Shown one piece after another: positions 13,201-23,319 of a stretch of DNA of 64,000 nt (the stretch's first letter is position 1; the number at the start of each line of letters is the position of its first letter). The position numbers and the translations under genes are program-made. The DNA comes from Tubulanus polymorphus (taxonomy: Eukaryota > Nemertea > Palaeonemertea > Tubulaniformes > Tubulanidae). Under the pieces are notes generated by a model that made no database searches, was not told the origin of the DNA, and saw nothing but the letters and a program-made list of their open reading frames with translations. The stretch spans positions 1,621,001 through 1,685,000 of the forward strand of contig NC_134029.1 in NCBI RefSeq assembly GCF_964204645.1, read 5' to 3'.

Positions 13201-13583
13201 ATTAACGCGATCCAACGTCCGCTCGACGGGATGTTACTCGGAGGTGTACATCCGTCCGATTTATTCCCGTTACGAACGTGCACCAACATTCCGTAATCGT
13301 CCGCTAATTTACCATTCGTACCGAATATCCCGTCCTTGCGCACGTGGTACGTGATTTTGCCCGTTTGACTATCGTGCCACGTTATATTGATGTGCGCCAC
13401 TGTTATTTCCTTAGGCATATTTTCACTCTCAGCGCGACAATAAAATTCTACGGCTAAATTCTGCCACAGCATCAAACACCACAACATCAAAGTCCACCAT
13501 CTTGTATGATGAGATATAAACAGGATCGTGAACGTATTTAAGATTAATCGACCCATCGAACAGAAGCTACGCAATAAATTCAT
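4256..13583 (-). CDS. RNF150: Goliath/RNF150-type PA-TM-RING E3 ubiquitin ligase
   Basis: Six exons in transcript order: 13583-13070, 8338-8082, 6880-6809, 5724-5642, 5317-5221, 4690-4256; phases agree and give about 485 residues (goliath family 420-460). The N-terminus is hydrophobic (signal region). A PA domain follows, with several N-glycosylation sequons and the core [18 protein letters not shown]. One membrane helix comes next ([20 protein letters not shown]), then a basic stretch [15 protein letters not shown]. The RING-H2 is split over exons 4 and 5 as CAVC, then LPCKHVFHKSC, then CPMC, and all eight zinc ligands are present. The tail is acidic and Ser-rich. Family members are endosomal ligases that pair membrane anchoring with E2 recruitment. 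The helix and RING closely resemble RNF150/RNF130; a split between those two vertebrate paralogues is not implied. Intron 1 (about 4.7 kb) carries the large minisatellite. Confidence 0.93.
4743..4822. mobile_element. MITE-like family A, copy 2
   Basis: The ends are GACCCAGTTCCACAGTTGTG and its inverse CACAACTGTGGAACTGG. It lies in the last intron of the goliath-type gene. Confidence 0.7.
5607..5619 (+). promoter_or_regulatory. CTCF-like motif
   Basis: CCAGTAGAGGGCA matches the CTCF core consensus CCASYAGRKGGCR at all 13 positions. It lies in intron 4 of the goliath-type gene, about 20 bp from an exon. Confidence 0.45.
7557..7570. promoter_or_regulatory. Second perfect RFX X-box
   Basis: The same 14-bp palindrome as at 1035 lies in intron 2 of the goliath-type gene. 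An ATG lies about 104 bp to the right, the usual spacing for ciliary gene promoters. Confidence 0.55.
7881..8031 (+). other. Orphan coding-like exon antisense to the goliath gene
   Basis: After strong acceptors (tatttcag at 7880 or cttttcttaag at 7914), one frame stays open to a donor (TTCAG|gtaaat) at 8026; read through, it stops at TAA (8029-8031). It encodes [20 protein letters not shown] followed by [20 protein letters not shown]. The composition looks like real protein, but I do not recognise it and find no next exon before the goliath exon at 8082. It could belong to an RFX-driven gene starting near 7674, or to a gene fragment. Confidence 0.3.
10692..12085. repeat. 38-bp minisatellite, about 36 copies
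   Basis: A head-to-tail array of a 38-bp GC-rich unit (GGTCGCTGGTCCGGGCCCTG then GCTACCGGTGTATACTGC) lies in intron 1 of the goliath-type gene. Each unit has three six-base palindromes: GGGCCC, ACCGGT and GTATAC. Three units near 11160, 11625 and 11855 are 44 bp because GGTCCG is doubled. Variants with ATTGTATAGTGCAG recur at 10911, 11411 and 11683, spaced 500 and 272 bp (whole units plus one 44-mer), which shows block duplication. The long open frames here (up to 382 codons) are by-products, not genes. Confidence 0.97.
12663..12735 (+). mobile_element. tRNA-like sequence, probable SINE relic
   Basis: A box-like TAGTGGTAGAACAG and B box GGGTTCAAATCCC lie about 40 bp apart, and a T-arm stem (TGGG/CCCA) pairs. 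The acceptor and anticodon arms do not fold well, so a working tRNA is unlikely. Confidence 0.45.
12960..12981. repeat. Poly(G) tract
   Basis: A run of about 19 G sits in intron 1 of the goliath-type gene, interrupted once near its left end. Such tracts can form G-quadruplexes and are prone to assembly error. Confidence 0.8.
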
Positions 13584-13787
13584 GTTTAAAATAATCTGAA
13601 AACCTTGCTGAATTCACAGATACCTCTTTACCGCCGCTCGTAAACCGATAAACAGCGCTATCTCAGTAAATATCACGACTCATTTTACTCCCGACATCTC
13701 TCGATACGTCTTTACATACAACGATATGTTTTGATCCGTGACGTCATTTGTACCACGTGACCGCATTCATTCATGGCCCTCTCGTAA

Positions 13788-13800
13788 CCTGTAGAGGGCG
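13788..13800 (+). promoter_or_regulatory. CTCF-like motif near the goliath 5' end
   Basis: CCTGTAGAGGGCG matches the CTCF core at 12 of 13 positions. It lies between the goliath-type start and the ANKLE2-like 3' end, a plausible boundary. Confidence 0.4.
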
Positions 13801-14368
13801 CCACCAGAAGGTTATTTTGTAGGCACGTCACCTTATCGGGCCAAGAATAACATGTAATATTTATTCTTAGAACTAAAGAATCATATTTGATGGAATTCTG
13901 TTCAAAGCTGAGCCCTTCGAGTGAACACTTGTTGTCTAATTATCTATTAGGAACTCTGATGTCCTTTTTGTGATTATTCCCGATTATTCCTTGCCACCAT
14001 AATATTGATACCAGGTATTCCACTTGTAAACTAAGATCCATTTCCACATTCAACCCAACAATCATCAGAATAAACTATTAGTTCAAATATTGACTACTAA
14101 ACCATTTTATTAGAAAAGAATGTGTGTAATAAATGACATTTAAGCAAATTTGCTTTTTGATCATTGCACCAATCAGATAAACATTCAACGATAACAATTA
14201 GACCCAGTAACACATCTGAATCACCTTCTTGGTTTACAGTAAGTACAGTATAAAATACTTATAAGTTGAAAAACCATTGACAAGAACTGGGGGTCCAAAG
14301 ATACCATGCCCACTAAAGTCCCAAGTGGGTGAATCCTAGGCAGAAATTATTTCTAATACAAGCAAACA

Positions 14369-14534
14369 CCAGGGCTCGGTTTCATAGACTGAGTATCAAA
14401 GTTATCCCTAGGGGTAAATCCTCAATTTGGGTAACAACCACCATAGTAACAATGAGAAACCATGGTTATAACTGACAAATTTTAAAATGTTCCCAGGGAC
14501 TATTTTTCGGCCACATCTATGAAACCCAGCCCTG
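14369..14534. mobile_element. MITE-like family B, copy 2
   Basis: Ends CCAGGGCTCGGTTTCATAGA and inverse TCTATGAAACCCAGCCCTGG, about 166 bp, non-coding, same interior as copy 1. Confidence 0.75.
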
Positions 14535-14739
14535 GAGCTAAAATCGTATATGTGCAGTAAACTATGTTTACCCTCTGATTATCAAGTGCCCTGACTGGAA
14601 GCTGCTTGCCACAGAGACGACAACATGTGCTCCGCCAATAAATAGCTAATCAAGAACTAATAATTAATTGGTTCCGAAAATCTGAGGCAAGTGGACCAGA
14701 GACTACTGAATCTAGTCAAACAACCCAGATACTTCAACT

Positions 14740-17700
14740 TCAACTTTCACTACCAACTGATGCCTCTTCATTAGAAAGAAAAGATTCCATCAAATTCTTC
14801 TTCGGAGATGTTTCCAGTTCATTTGTGGCCTTGTATCGACTCAAAGCTCGTTTTACATTAGCAGGACTCGGCCAACTGTGGGAAAAAATATAACAGATTT
14901 AACTCTCAAAGAAACTGTTATTGTCATAAATAGAATAAAAAGTCTACAATGATTACTGACCTATTCATCTCCTGTTCGCTGTAAGAAGTCACACTCATCT
15001 TCCATCGTTCTATGAATGGATATTTGTCAGCAGTTATTTGTTCTAAATGAACAGCTCTCATCACATCTACATCCAGTTTAGTCGGCGTTTTTCTGTCAAA
15101 AAGATGAAAATATCTTCCATATTTTATAGGTGGATCTAGGGTCTGATTCAGGAATGGGTGCACGCCCAAAAAAGGGCATATTAGAGAAAAGATTTAAACT
15201 TGTTTAGGCATCAGTTAAAAAAATTTCATTTTGCCATAAAATGTCTGGGCAAGTTGACATTTTTGGAGGTGAGGTGTGCACCCCGGCAGTAAAGTGACTA
15301 TAGGGCTGAGTAGACTACGTTTGCCTCAGGGTGATTGCCTCAACTAATCGCATGCCATAGATGATGAAATCAAAATGTTTACAGTTTTCCTACTGTAGTC
15401 GATATGATGACGACCCTCTCAGATTGCCTTTGAAAATCTATAGGTGTCACAGGATGCAAGGCAATCGGAGTCTGCTGTAGGGTTCGTTACGATACCACGG
15501 AAATAGGAGCCATTCTTGATAATAAGCTAATTTTTTTATGCTTGAACAGCCACATATCAAAACCTTACCCTTCGATAAATAGTTTTTTCTGAGACGCGCC
15601 AATGGACTGGATCGGTTTCGTCTGCGGATTGTCCGGCGTCGAGCATGCAACTGGATTCATACGTAGCTTCACCAGATTCTTATTATTCACAGGTGTCGAA
15701 ATATAAACATTGTCCTGAACATCTTGAGAGAATTCACACAGACTATCATAAAATTCATCCTCGCCCTCCTCATCGCTATCATCATCGCATAGAATATTAT
15801 CTAAACTATCGACGGCGTCTTTCCATTCCTCGATATTATCATTATCATTATCGATATCATAGTTATCGATAGAATCGTTTAATTTCAATTGATCCATTCT
15901 CTCGATTAAACTATCAAAACTCGAGTCTGAACTCTGATTAACGCACGTATAACACGACGGTGACCTCATTTCTGGACTGAACGAAGTATTATCCTCATCT
16001 TCCGATAAATCAAAACTATTGTTATTGTGTCTATATTTGTCGCCAGGTGGCGCTGTATGGATGCGCGTAGTACATTGTCCCTCAATCGTCGTGGCGATTG
16101 ATTCTAGATACTTCTCTAATTTATCGAGTCCATTTTCCGATTTAAAATCGACGAAGCTTTTCAGAAACAGCCAGTATTCTTTCCACGGAACTCTCATGTC
16201 TTCTGCCAGCTGTCTGTAAAAACAAACCAGAAATAAGTTCATCCAAGTAGCCCACACTACAACTGTAAATTTGCTCGATTTATCTTGTGTAAAACAGTAC
16301 TTCATGAATCATAAATGCTTCCTTAAAATATACCTTCCATAACGTTCTAGACCTTTATCAATATCCGATCTTCTCCATTGGAAATATCTGCGACGTATTG
16401 AACTGTCTAAAGGACCTCGCGATAACTGATTCTGAAACTTCTCAGCCTGAAATATTATCACACACTACATTCTTACAGATGTCAAAAATTCAGAATCTAA
16501 AAATCTCATATTCCCCAAATATTCTCTAACAGGACGGCCACTTTCTGCCCATTTACAAATTTCTCTGAATTTTCCAGGTTTTTGGTAAAATTTGTCGAAT
16601 TCCCTTAGTTTTTCAAGCTTTCCAGATTTTTTAGGTCAGTGGCCGCCCTACCTAAATCATGAGAGTCTGCTTTATTTCTAAATGGTTCATTGTGCCACTC
16701 ATCATAAAAAAATGTCTCTACCTGACTAGGAGACATTGGTCCAGCAAATGCTCGCACGTGTAATTCTGGATATTTAGGGTTGCTAGCGGCGACAGGAGAC
16801 AGTGGTAACCCAGCAGACGGATTACCGACAGACGGAGGAGCTGTATCGTCGTACGATCGATAAAGCGGTACGTAATGAGACGAGTCAAGAATATTCTCGA
16901 TTTTGCGACGAAGTTCAGATTTTCCATCGTTGATTCGAGATCTCTGTAGAATGATGTCGTACGGAGTTTCGTTGAATTTATTCCTCGTAGTTTTATCGAT
17001 CATCGGATGTAAAGAGAGAACCTCGACGACTTCACAATAACCAAATTTACACGCCAGATGAAGTGGACTTTCCAGAGGCTGAAATAATGAATATTCATGA
17101 AGCACATTATACATTCATGGAGGAGGTCAGATATTGTCTACATCTCTTCCTTTACATGCTTGCCTTGAATCTGATGGGACCAATAAATCATATCTGACGT
17201 ACTTATTGGATACCGGGGGGCAGTTAAAGTGATAATGGGTGGTCATCGCTTGAATTGGAGTAGCAACATTTTTTTACATATTTCATCTGGAGCACGCTAT
17301 AGTCCATAGGAAATCATCTCTGTAGTTCATGCCTTCGGTTAAAAAATCGGCATTTTGAGTGTCCCTTGGAATGATTAGAATTACGGTACCTTTTTGTCCG
17401 GCATATTTAGATAAAGATCGGTGATGAAACTTTGTCGTTGAGTTCGAATTTCGCGTGAATCGTCGGGATACATCAACTTCATGAACCGATCGTCTTGCAA
17501 TGTTTCCAAAATCATTTTACAAATATTCGCTTTGTTACTTTTGGCACAAATATGTAATGCATTATAGCGGAACGCTTCCTAAAAAACACAAACCATCAAT
17601 ATCAATAAATTTGAGCTGTGGTGAGGATGTACAAGGGCTCAAAGTAAATGTTGAATGTCGTTGAAATGTCAACCTAAAAAATGTCGTCAATCATGTAGCG

Positions 17701-18528
17701 TCTTTGCTTGAACCTTTGCTTGAACCTTGCTTGAACCTTCTCAGATTGATTAAATCTTGGAATTTTCACATAAGTTCACATCCTAACAATTTGCATTCTT
17801 CACCACAAAATACCGGGATATTTCACATTTGTTCATAACATAAGCAGTTAATGGACACTGGATAGTTTGAAATAAAAATTCTTAAACTTTAACACAGCTT
17901 CCCGAACCCCTGTGGGTTCTTGGACCCTGTAAGAATTCCATTTATTTCACCCTGACCTGTAGAATTGTAGGTGTATCTCCACTACTGATCAGGAATCTTG
18001 GATTATTCCAGATGATTCTGTAAACATCATCAATTTCACCATTCTCAATGTGTTTCCTCAAAATAGTCATATCCTGAGGTTTCGGGCCTTTAAAAGGCGA
18101 TTTCTCATCATAAACTTTTGCTTTCTTTTCAGAATCATCCTCCTGGAAACAAACCAATTACCAGTAAACACCTTCGAAATGGACAACATACTCCGCTTTT
18201 TCATTTCAAATGGATTGATTTCTTACCTGAATTAAGCTTTCAGCCGAAGACAGGGCAAAGTTCAGAGCTTCATCTCGTGTTTTAAAAGTTTTAAATCGTG
18301 AACCTTTTGCCGTTTTCAAGAATTTCAAAACTTCCGACATTTCAGTGAAAACCAGTTCACTTTCTGTAAAAAATTGCGTGCATTTAATCTTTGGTGATAA
18401 AGTTCTAACTTCCTGATGAAATTATCATTGAAATCATACTACTACTGACCAGGTCTAGACTTTTGCTCATCCAGAGGTATGTTGACCCCATAATAAACAG
18501 AGTTTTCTATCTTTCCATCATTCTCCAT
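14740..18528 (-). CDS. ANKLE2: ANKLE2-like ankyrin-repeat protein without a visible LEM domain
   Basis: Nine exons: 18528-18450, 18363-18227, 18142-17957, 17578-17390, 17078-16722, 16446-16334, 16213-15569, 15092-14961, 14875-14740; phases agree and give about 657 residues. The protein opens with a YYGV motif and a caulimovirus-viroplasmin-like fold (KGSRFKTFKTRDEALNFA). Two ankyrin repeats follow (YNALHICAKSNKANICKMIL and SPLHLACKFGYCEVVEVL), then the family signatures AFAGPMSPSQ and YFQWRRSDIDKGLERYGR. An acidic low-complexity insert comes before a conserved C-terminal block ending near SEQEMNRSWPSPANVKRAL. ANKLE2 works at the ER/nuclear envelope with PP2A to control BAF phosphorylation after mitosis. 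The vertebrate protein has an N-terminal membrane segment and LEM domain; neither is seen here. A possible splice acceptor just before the ATG leaves room for an unseen upstream exon. Confidence 0.9.
16531..16649. mobile_element. MITE-like family F, copy 1
   Basis: AGGACGGCCACT at the left faces AGTGGCCGCCCT at the right. The interior is rich in TTTTCCAGGTTTT-like pyrimidine runs. It lies in an ANKLE2 intron. A related but worn copy lies at about 33270-33389. Confidence 0.6.
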
Positions 18529-19571
18529 TTTTAGATCAAATGATTTCACTTTTCTGGACTATTTCAAATTAATCTTATGAGACATGGCTTGAATTTTGTA
18601 TCCTCACTCAGCAAAGGCACACTAAAAACACAAATGTCATATGTCCAAAGAATATGAAGTTGGTTTTGATTCTGAAATCCATGATAATGCGACTTGACCC
18701 TATTATCGGTCATATCTGATTAAATAATACTGATAGTGAGTGACTGAAAATGAAAGTAGAATAAGTATTTAAATGTAAGCAAGGCCAAGGCCAAGGCAAA
18801 GGCCCAAGGGTTAGGCCAGCAGAATTTATCACATTTATCGCGCAAGACCCAAAAAGCCACTGCCACTGGATTGGAATGGGGAAGGGGCAAAAGAGAAAAG
18901 GGTTATTCGTGTTTACTATTTTTTGATGCTGATAGTGAAGGATTAGGACAGTAGTGATATTTTGAATTTATAAGTAGTCAATGTTTAGAAAGAATATAGT
19001 AATCTATATCATCAGAACTAACGTAGTGACACTGGAATGCAGTGAATTTATCAGTAGAATTAAAAAAAGATGCGCGTCATTTTCAAAATCATGGCACTCG
19101 GATGGTTCCACATTTCAACAATTTGCGATGTTGGCACCGTGACTCGCATGCCAAAGTCTAAATCGACTCGGGTGCCGGGATTGTCCTAGACCGGTAACCA
19201 GTCTAGTCTTGTATAGACTGGTCGCCTGTCCAATTCTGCGCAGTGAATGTAGAGACCGGCAACCAGTCTAAGTGTTGTCCTACAAACAACACACCCGGTT
19301 ACCATTTTACCTCTACATGGTTTGATGGGATTTATTACAACAATATTCATCGTGCTTATCGTATTTTAAGTCGTGTATCTGTTTCAGATTTCAACGTTTT
19401 ATCAAAAAATCGCACTTCTCGAGCCACGCGTGCCAGAGTCGCCTCACAAGCTGGGATTCCCCACTCATAGAAAATGGCGTCTCTCATGTAGAAGAGTTAC
19501 ACATTACATGAGAAAAATGCTTAATGAATGTATGAGTTTCCACATCAAACCTGATTAGAAACTACTGAAAC
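18529..19571. promoter_or_regulatory. Divergent promoter region, ANKLE2-like/DELE1-like
   Basis: The two start codons lie 1,043 bp apart and face away. The region contains ACCAGTCTA hairpins (19190-19280) and a CTCGAG/ACGCGT-rich patch near 19420. A shared promoter is inferred from layout only. Confidence 0.45.
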
Positions 19572-22546
19572 ATGTGGCGAATAATTACATCATTCCCTAG
19601 AGGTAAGAATTTATTTATCATTCATCATGCCACTGCTTGGTATTTGACATCATTTAGCTGGAATTCGCCTGTACAAAAATTGACCATTTCAGTTGTCCGG
19701 CAAAACATACATTGGAGTGCCAGATCTACACAGGTTCATAATGAGAATGAAAAGACAAGCTGTAAATCTACGTTATCTGAACAGTGTGATAAACATTCAA
19801 TTGGGTCAGTATCCCTAGTCTGAATACCAGACGCTGTTCAATCCCCTACAGAGGAACAACAGCTAGATACTAGGCTACAGCTAAATTTCCGAATCTTCGC
19901 ACAGTCTTGCACAGGTCAAATGTATATATTTGTTTATGTATATTAGGCAAGAGACGAGAGCAGTTTGTCATTACTCAACTAATACATCAGGAAAAGAGCA
20001 ATGGTACAGAAATACTAATAACACATGGAACCCTCTCAAACATCATAATGCTATATTTGATGTCATAGGATGGGTAAGTATTTAAATACAGCATCATTCA
20101 AATATATTGATTTTCTATCCCTATATCTTAACATGGTGTTCTCTATATTTCAGGGTGCAGTTGTAGTATTAGGTTACCATCTATCATATATTGCTAATGG
20201 AAATGATCAAAACCGCAAGAAAAAGTTCCGGTGTCTTTACAATCATTTCTTCTCGCCAAATTATCGAACAGCGCGCTCGGTTCTGCCACAACAGAGAACT
20301 GATAACTCTTCAAACAATCATGAATACAGTTTCGATTTAGAAGATTCTCATTCGAATTTAGCGACATTGAAACAAAAATCCAAAAATGAAGTAAGTTATA
20401 TCATGTCATATTATTTACGATCAAAGAAGGCAATAGCCTTATATACAGACAGCCTCTTCGTTTAGATATTTGATGTGCTTTGTTATGTAGATACTTTTCT
20501 GGAATTATTCTTATGTCATCTGAATAATAATTGAAACATTTTTATTGCATTGTCAAAGTAAACAAATGTGATATGAATTTGTGGAATTTGTTTGCAGAGT
20601 TTTGTGAAAGTTACCGATCTTGGTTCAGACCTGTCTTCGAACTCTCGGGCGTCTGAGTTTACTCATGCATCGAGCAGCAGCAGCAGCGGTGAAGCAATCC
20701 GAGCGAGATTTACTCCAGAAAAACCGCAGCCAACAATTCAATCTCCTCGGATTGATAGTGAATTCGAAAATGCGATAGATTATCTCGGTCGTTTATTCAA
20801 TCATTATAACGCTATGCAACACAATATCGAGGCTTTGAAATACGCACAAACGAAAGATTTCGTAAGCGCCATCGCTTGCTGGGAGAAAGCTGCCAGTTTA
20901 GGATACGCGAAAGCTGAATTCAACCTTGGCATTTCGCTAGAGAACGGAAGAGGAACTGATGTAGATCCTGAAAAGGTGATTTTTTGTCTTCCAGGAGCCA
21001 GTTCCACAGTTCTGAGGTGGAATTCGACTTAAATGTTTATAAGAATTACAAACTAACCCTTACCATTGGGTTACACTTAACCCAGATCTACAGTTGACTC
21101 AGCTTTACTGGGTAGAGTTAGTACCAAGTTGACCGGATAATGAGTTGAGAATTAGGGAAATTGAAATTTCTACCAAATAAACCTAAGTAATGAAAATTCA
21201 CTGACTTGATCGATCGATATCGAGTCTTATTATAATGGAACTCAGTACAGTAATTTACTTAAGTTTGTATATGTCTGGAGTGAATATTTTCTAGGCAATG
21301 GTTTTCTATCGATCAGCTGCAGAGAAAGGTCATAAAGAAGCTATGTTCAATTTGGCTATTCTATTGAAAAATGAATCTTTAACCGACAATCGAGAGGAGA
21401 TTTACTCATTACTGAATTCAGCTGCTGAAAAAGGCTTAAAACAAGTGCGTCATTCTGAAAATAGATTCTAATTCAATTTATCAATAATTTTCAATTGTTT
21501 TAGTAAATGTCAATTTTCAGGCGAAAGTTCAACTAGGTTTAATGTATCTAGATGAACCTTACTGCGATCATGAAAAAGCATTTCCAAATTTCTTATCAGC
21601 TGCTGAACAGCAGGTAAAATTCATCCACTTTCCTCTAGATATTCTCTATATCCGTCAACATGTTGAGGAATGATGTATGTATTTTTAGGTTGAGGATGGA
21701 CTGTATTATGTGGGTTTGTGTTATCAAAATGGTTGGGGAACGGCTGAAAATTTGTGTAAAGCTGCAAAATATTTCTCACAAGCTGCGAATGCTGGACATC
21801 CAGATGCTCAGTTTACCTTAGCTTCATATTTCGAGCAAGGATTAGGAGGTTAGTGGAGTCTTCTTAAACGAGTCATTCAAATCGAAAAACGGAATTCATT
21901 AGAACGCGATGATTGTTAATGTTTATTTGCAGGTTTACCCGAGGATGTCGCCTCTGCTAAAGAGTTATATCAAAAAGCAGCAGATTCAAATCATCAACAA
22001 GCAAAACATTCACTAAATCGAATATTGGCGGTTGAATCTCTACAGATCTGGGCCGGTGAGAGTATGAAAATTGATTATTGCGCATTAAGAAAAAAGCCAT
22101 TCTCTTTATCATCTGGAACTGAGATTGATTGTTTCTATTTTACAGAGAGATACAAAACGATAGATGATTGCGCTGAAATGAAGAGAATTAAAACTAATAT
22201 TCGTCACAGTCCGTCTGATACAACACTACATAAACCAGTGACTAGTACACTATCTACATCTTACTCCTCTCCTTCTCTTGGAGAACATCTATATTCAGCA
22301 CTATCTCTAGGATTATCTACGTTAAATAGCGGGGGCCGTGGTGACCATTACCGAGGTAGTGATGGTGATTCTGTCTGCTCGAGTGATGATTACGACCTTG
22401 AACCCGGCGTTTATACGTTTGATGATTTCAGCTCGAAATCATCGTTCACAATCGGAGATGACGTGACCGCCGGTAGAAACAACGGTTTCTATGACAATCT
22501 GAATTTGTCATCTGATAGTATTGTTTTTACTGATGACTGCCTCTGA
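19572..22546 (+). CDS. DELE1: DELE1-like mitochondrial stress protein with SEL1-like repeats
   Basis: Eight exons: 19572-19602, 19952-20073, 20154-20390, 20598-20975, 21295-21444, 21521-21613, 21689-21848, 21933-22546; about 594 residues (human about 515). The start MWRIITSFPR resembles the mitochondrial presequence of the family. Residues around AIFDVIGWGAVVVLGYHLSY match the conserved hydrophobic patch of DELE1. At least five SEL1/TPR-like repeats follow (for example AIACWEKAASLGYAKAEFNL and AAKYFSQAANAGHPDAQFTL), then the short C-terminal motif SYSSPSLGEHLYSALSLGLS. DELE1 relays mitochondrial stress after OMA1 cleavage by activating the eIF2-alpha kinase HRI. The exon 2 acceptor was chosen to keep frame (after caag); the nearer ttag would shift it. 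The C-terminus adds a Ser/Gly/Asp-rich extension. Confidence 0.88.
19815..19877. mobile_element. MITE-like family E, copy 1
   Basis: Ends TAGTCTGAATACCAG and inverse CTAGATACTAGGCTA; the interior GAGGAACAACAGCTAG matches 40469-40543. It lies in DELE1 intron 1. Confidence 0.55.
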
Positions 22547-22749
22547 GAATGATGCATACGTGGCTGTCTACGATGTTGCAATTTTATAGTATACACTGTA
22601 TTGGTATTAGTGGTCTCTCACTAAGCCGTGAAACACCATTGTTAGTGGTAGTGTAGATAGTATAAATTGGTGTCAGAGTTTGTGGAGGATATAATTTTTT
22701 CTAACTAGGCTTAATATAATTTAGTATTGTGTGTGCTATGACACATTTG

Positions 22750-22755
22750 AATAAA
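22750..22755 (+). promoter_or_regulatory. Poly(A) signal of the DELE1-like gene
   Basis: AATAAA lies about 200 bp past the stop codon in an AT-rich 3' UTR. Confidence 0.65.
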
Positions 22756-23319
22756 AAAATTATACATTTTGTTGAAATTCATTGTTGTTTGAATTCCTTC
22801 TTTCCACTCCGCAACGTGTAGTGAGTCTAACTGGGTGGAGATTGTATCCACATCCTCTCTCGTGCTTGTCGAAACACCTCTTCCAACAAGCCGCGAAGAA
22901 GAAAGGATAAGAATATTTTGATTAGTCGAAGTAACGAACTACCTATATCACCAGTGCTCAAGTTATCTTAATTTGGTGATTAATTGGGATTCGACCCGGT
23001 GTGAAACGCCGCGCGCACTAACTATTGCCGTCACCTAGCGCCACCTAGGATGGAAGCAATAAAACTGAATTTAATTGCTGTGATTAGTAGGAAATAATTT
23101 TTAAAACACTACCGGCCTAATTAGATAAAGATTGGAGTGAAGGTAAATATAACAAAGGTTCTGTATTTATAGATGGTATAATTTACTTCATGCTACTCGC
23201 GATGTCAAATAGTGTTTTATGTGTAAAACTTGAAAATTTCGGATTTTTTATCAAGTTTCATCGTATGTGTAGTCTGTATTTCATCCGTTCAGTTACTTTA
23301 TTCGCTAGGTGAACGTTCC
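22756..23319. other. DELE1-SNUPN intergenic region
   Basis: Short spacer. It contains a tRNA-like B box on the minus strand near 22988 (GGGTCGAATCCC) and a GCGCGC patch, then the SNUPN 5' UTR acceptor at about 23291. No other gene seen. Confidence 0.5.

Larger units (their letters stand above)
13584..14739. other. Intergenic region, goliath promoter and ANKLE2 3' flank
   Basis: The region holds a MITE-like element (14369-14534), a CTCF-like motif and a reverse AATAAA near 14106 that could end the ANKLE2-like transcript. No open frame of note. Confidence 0.55.
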
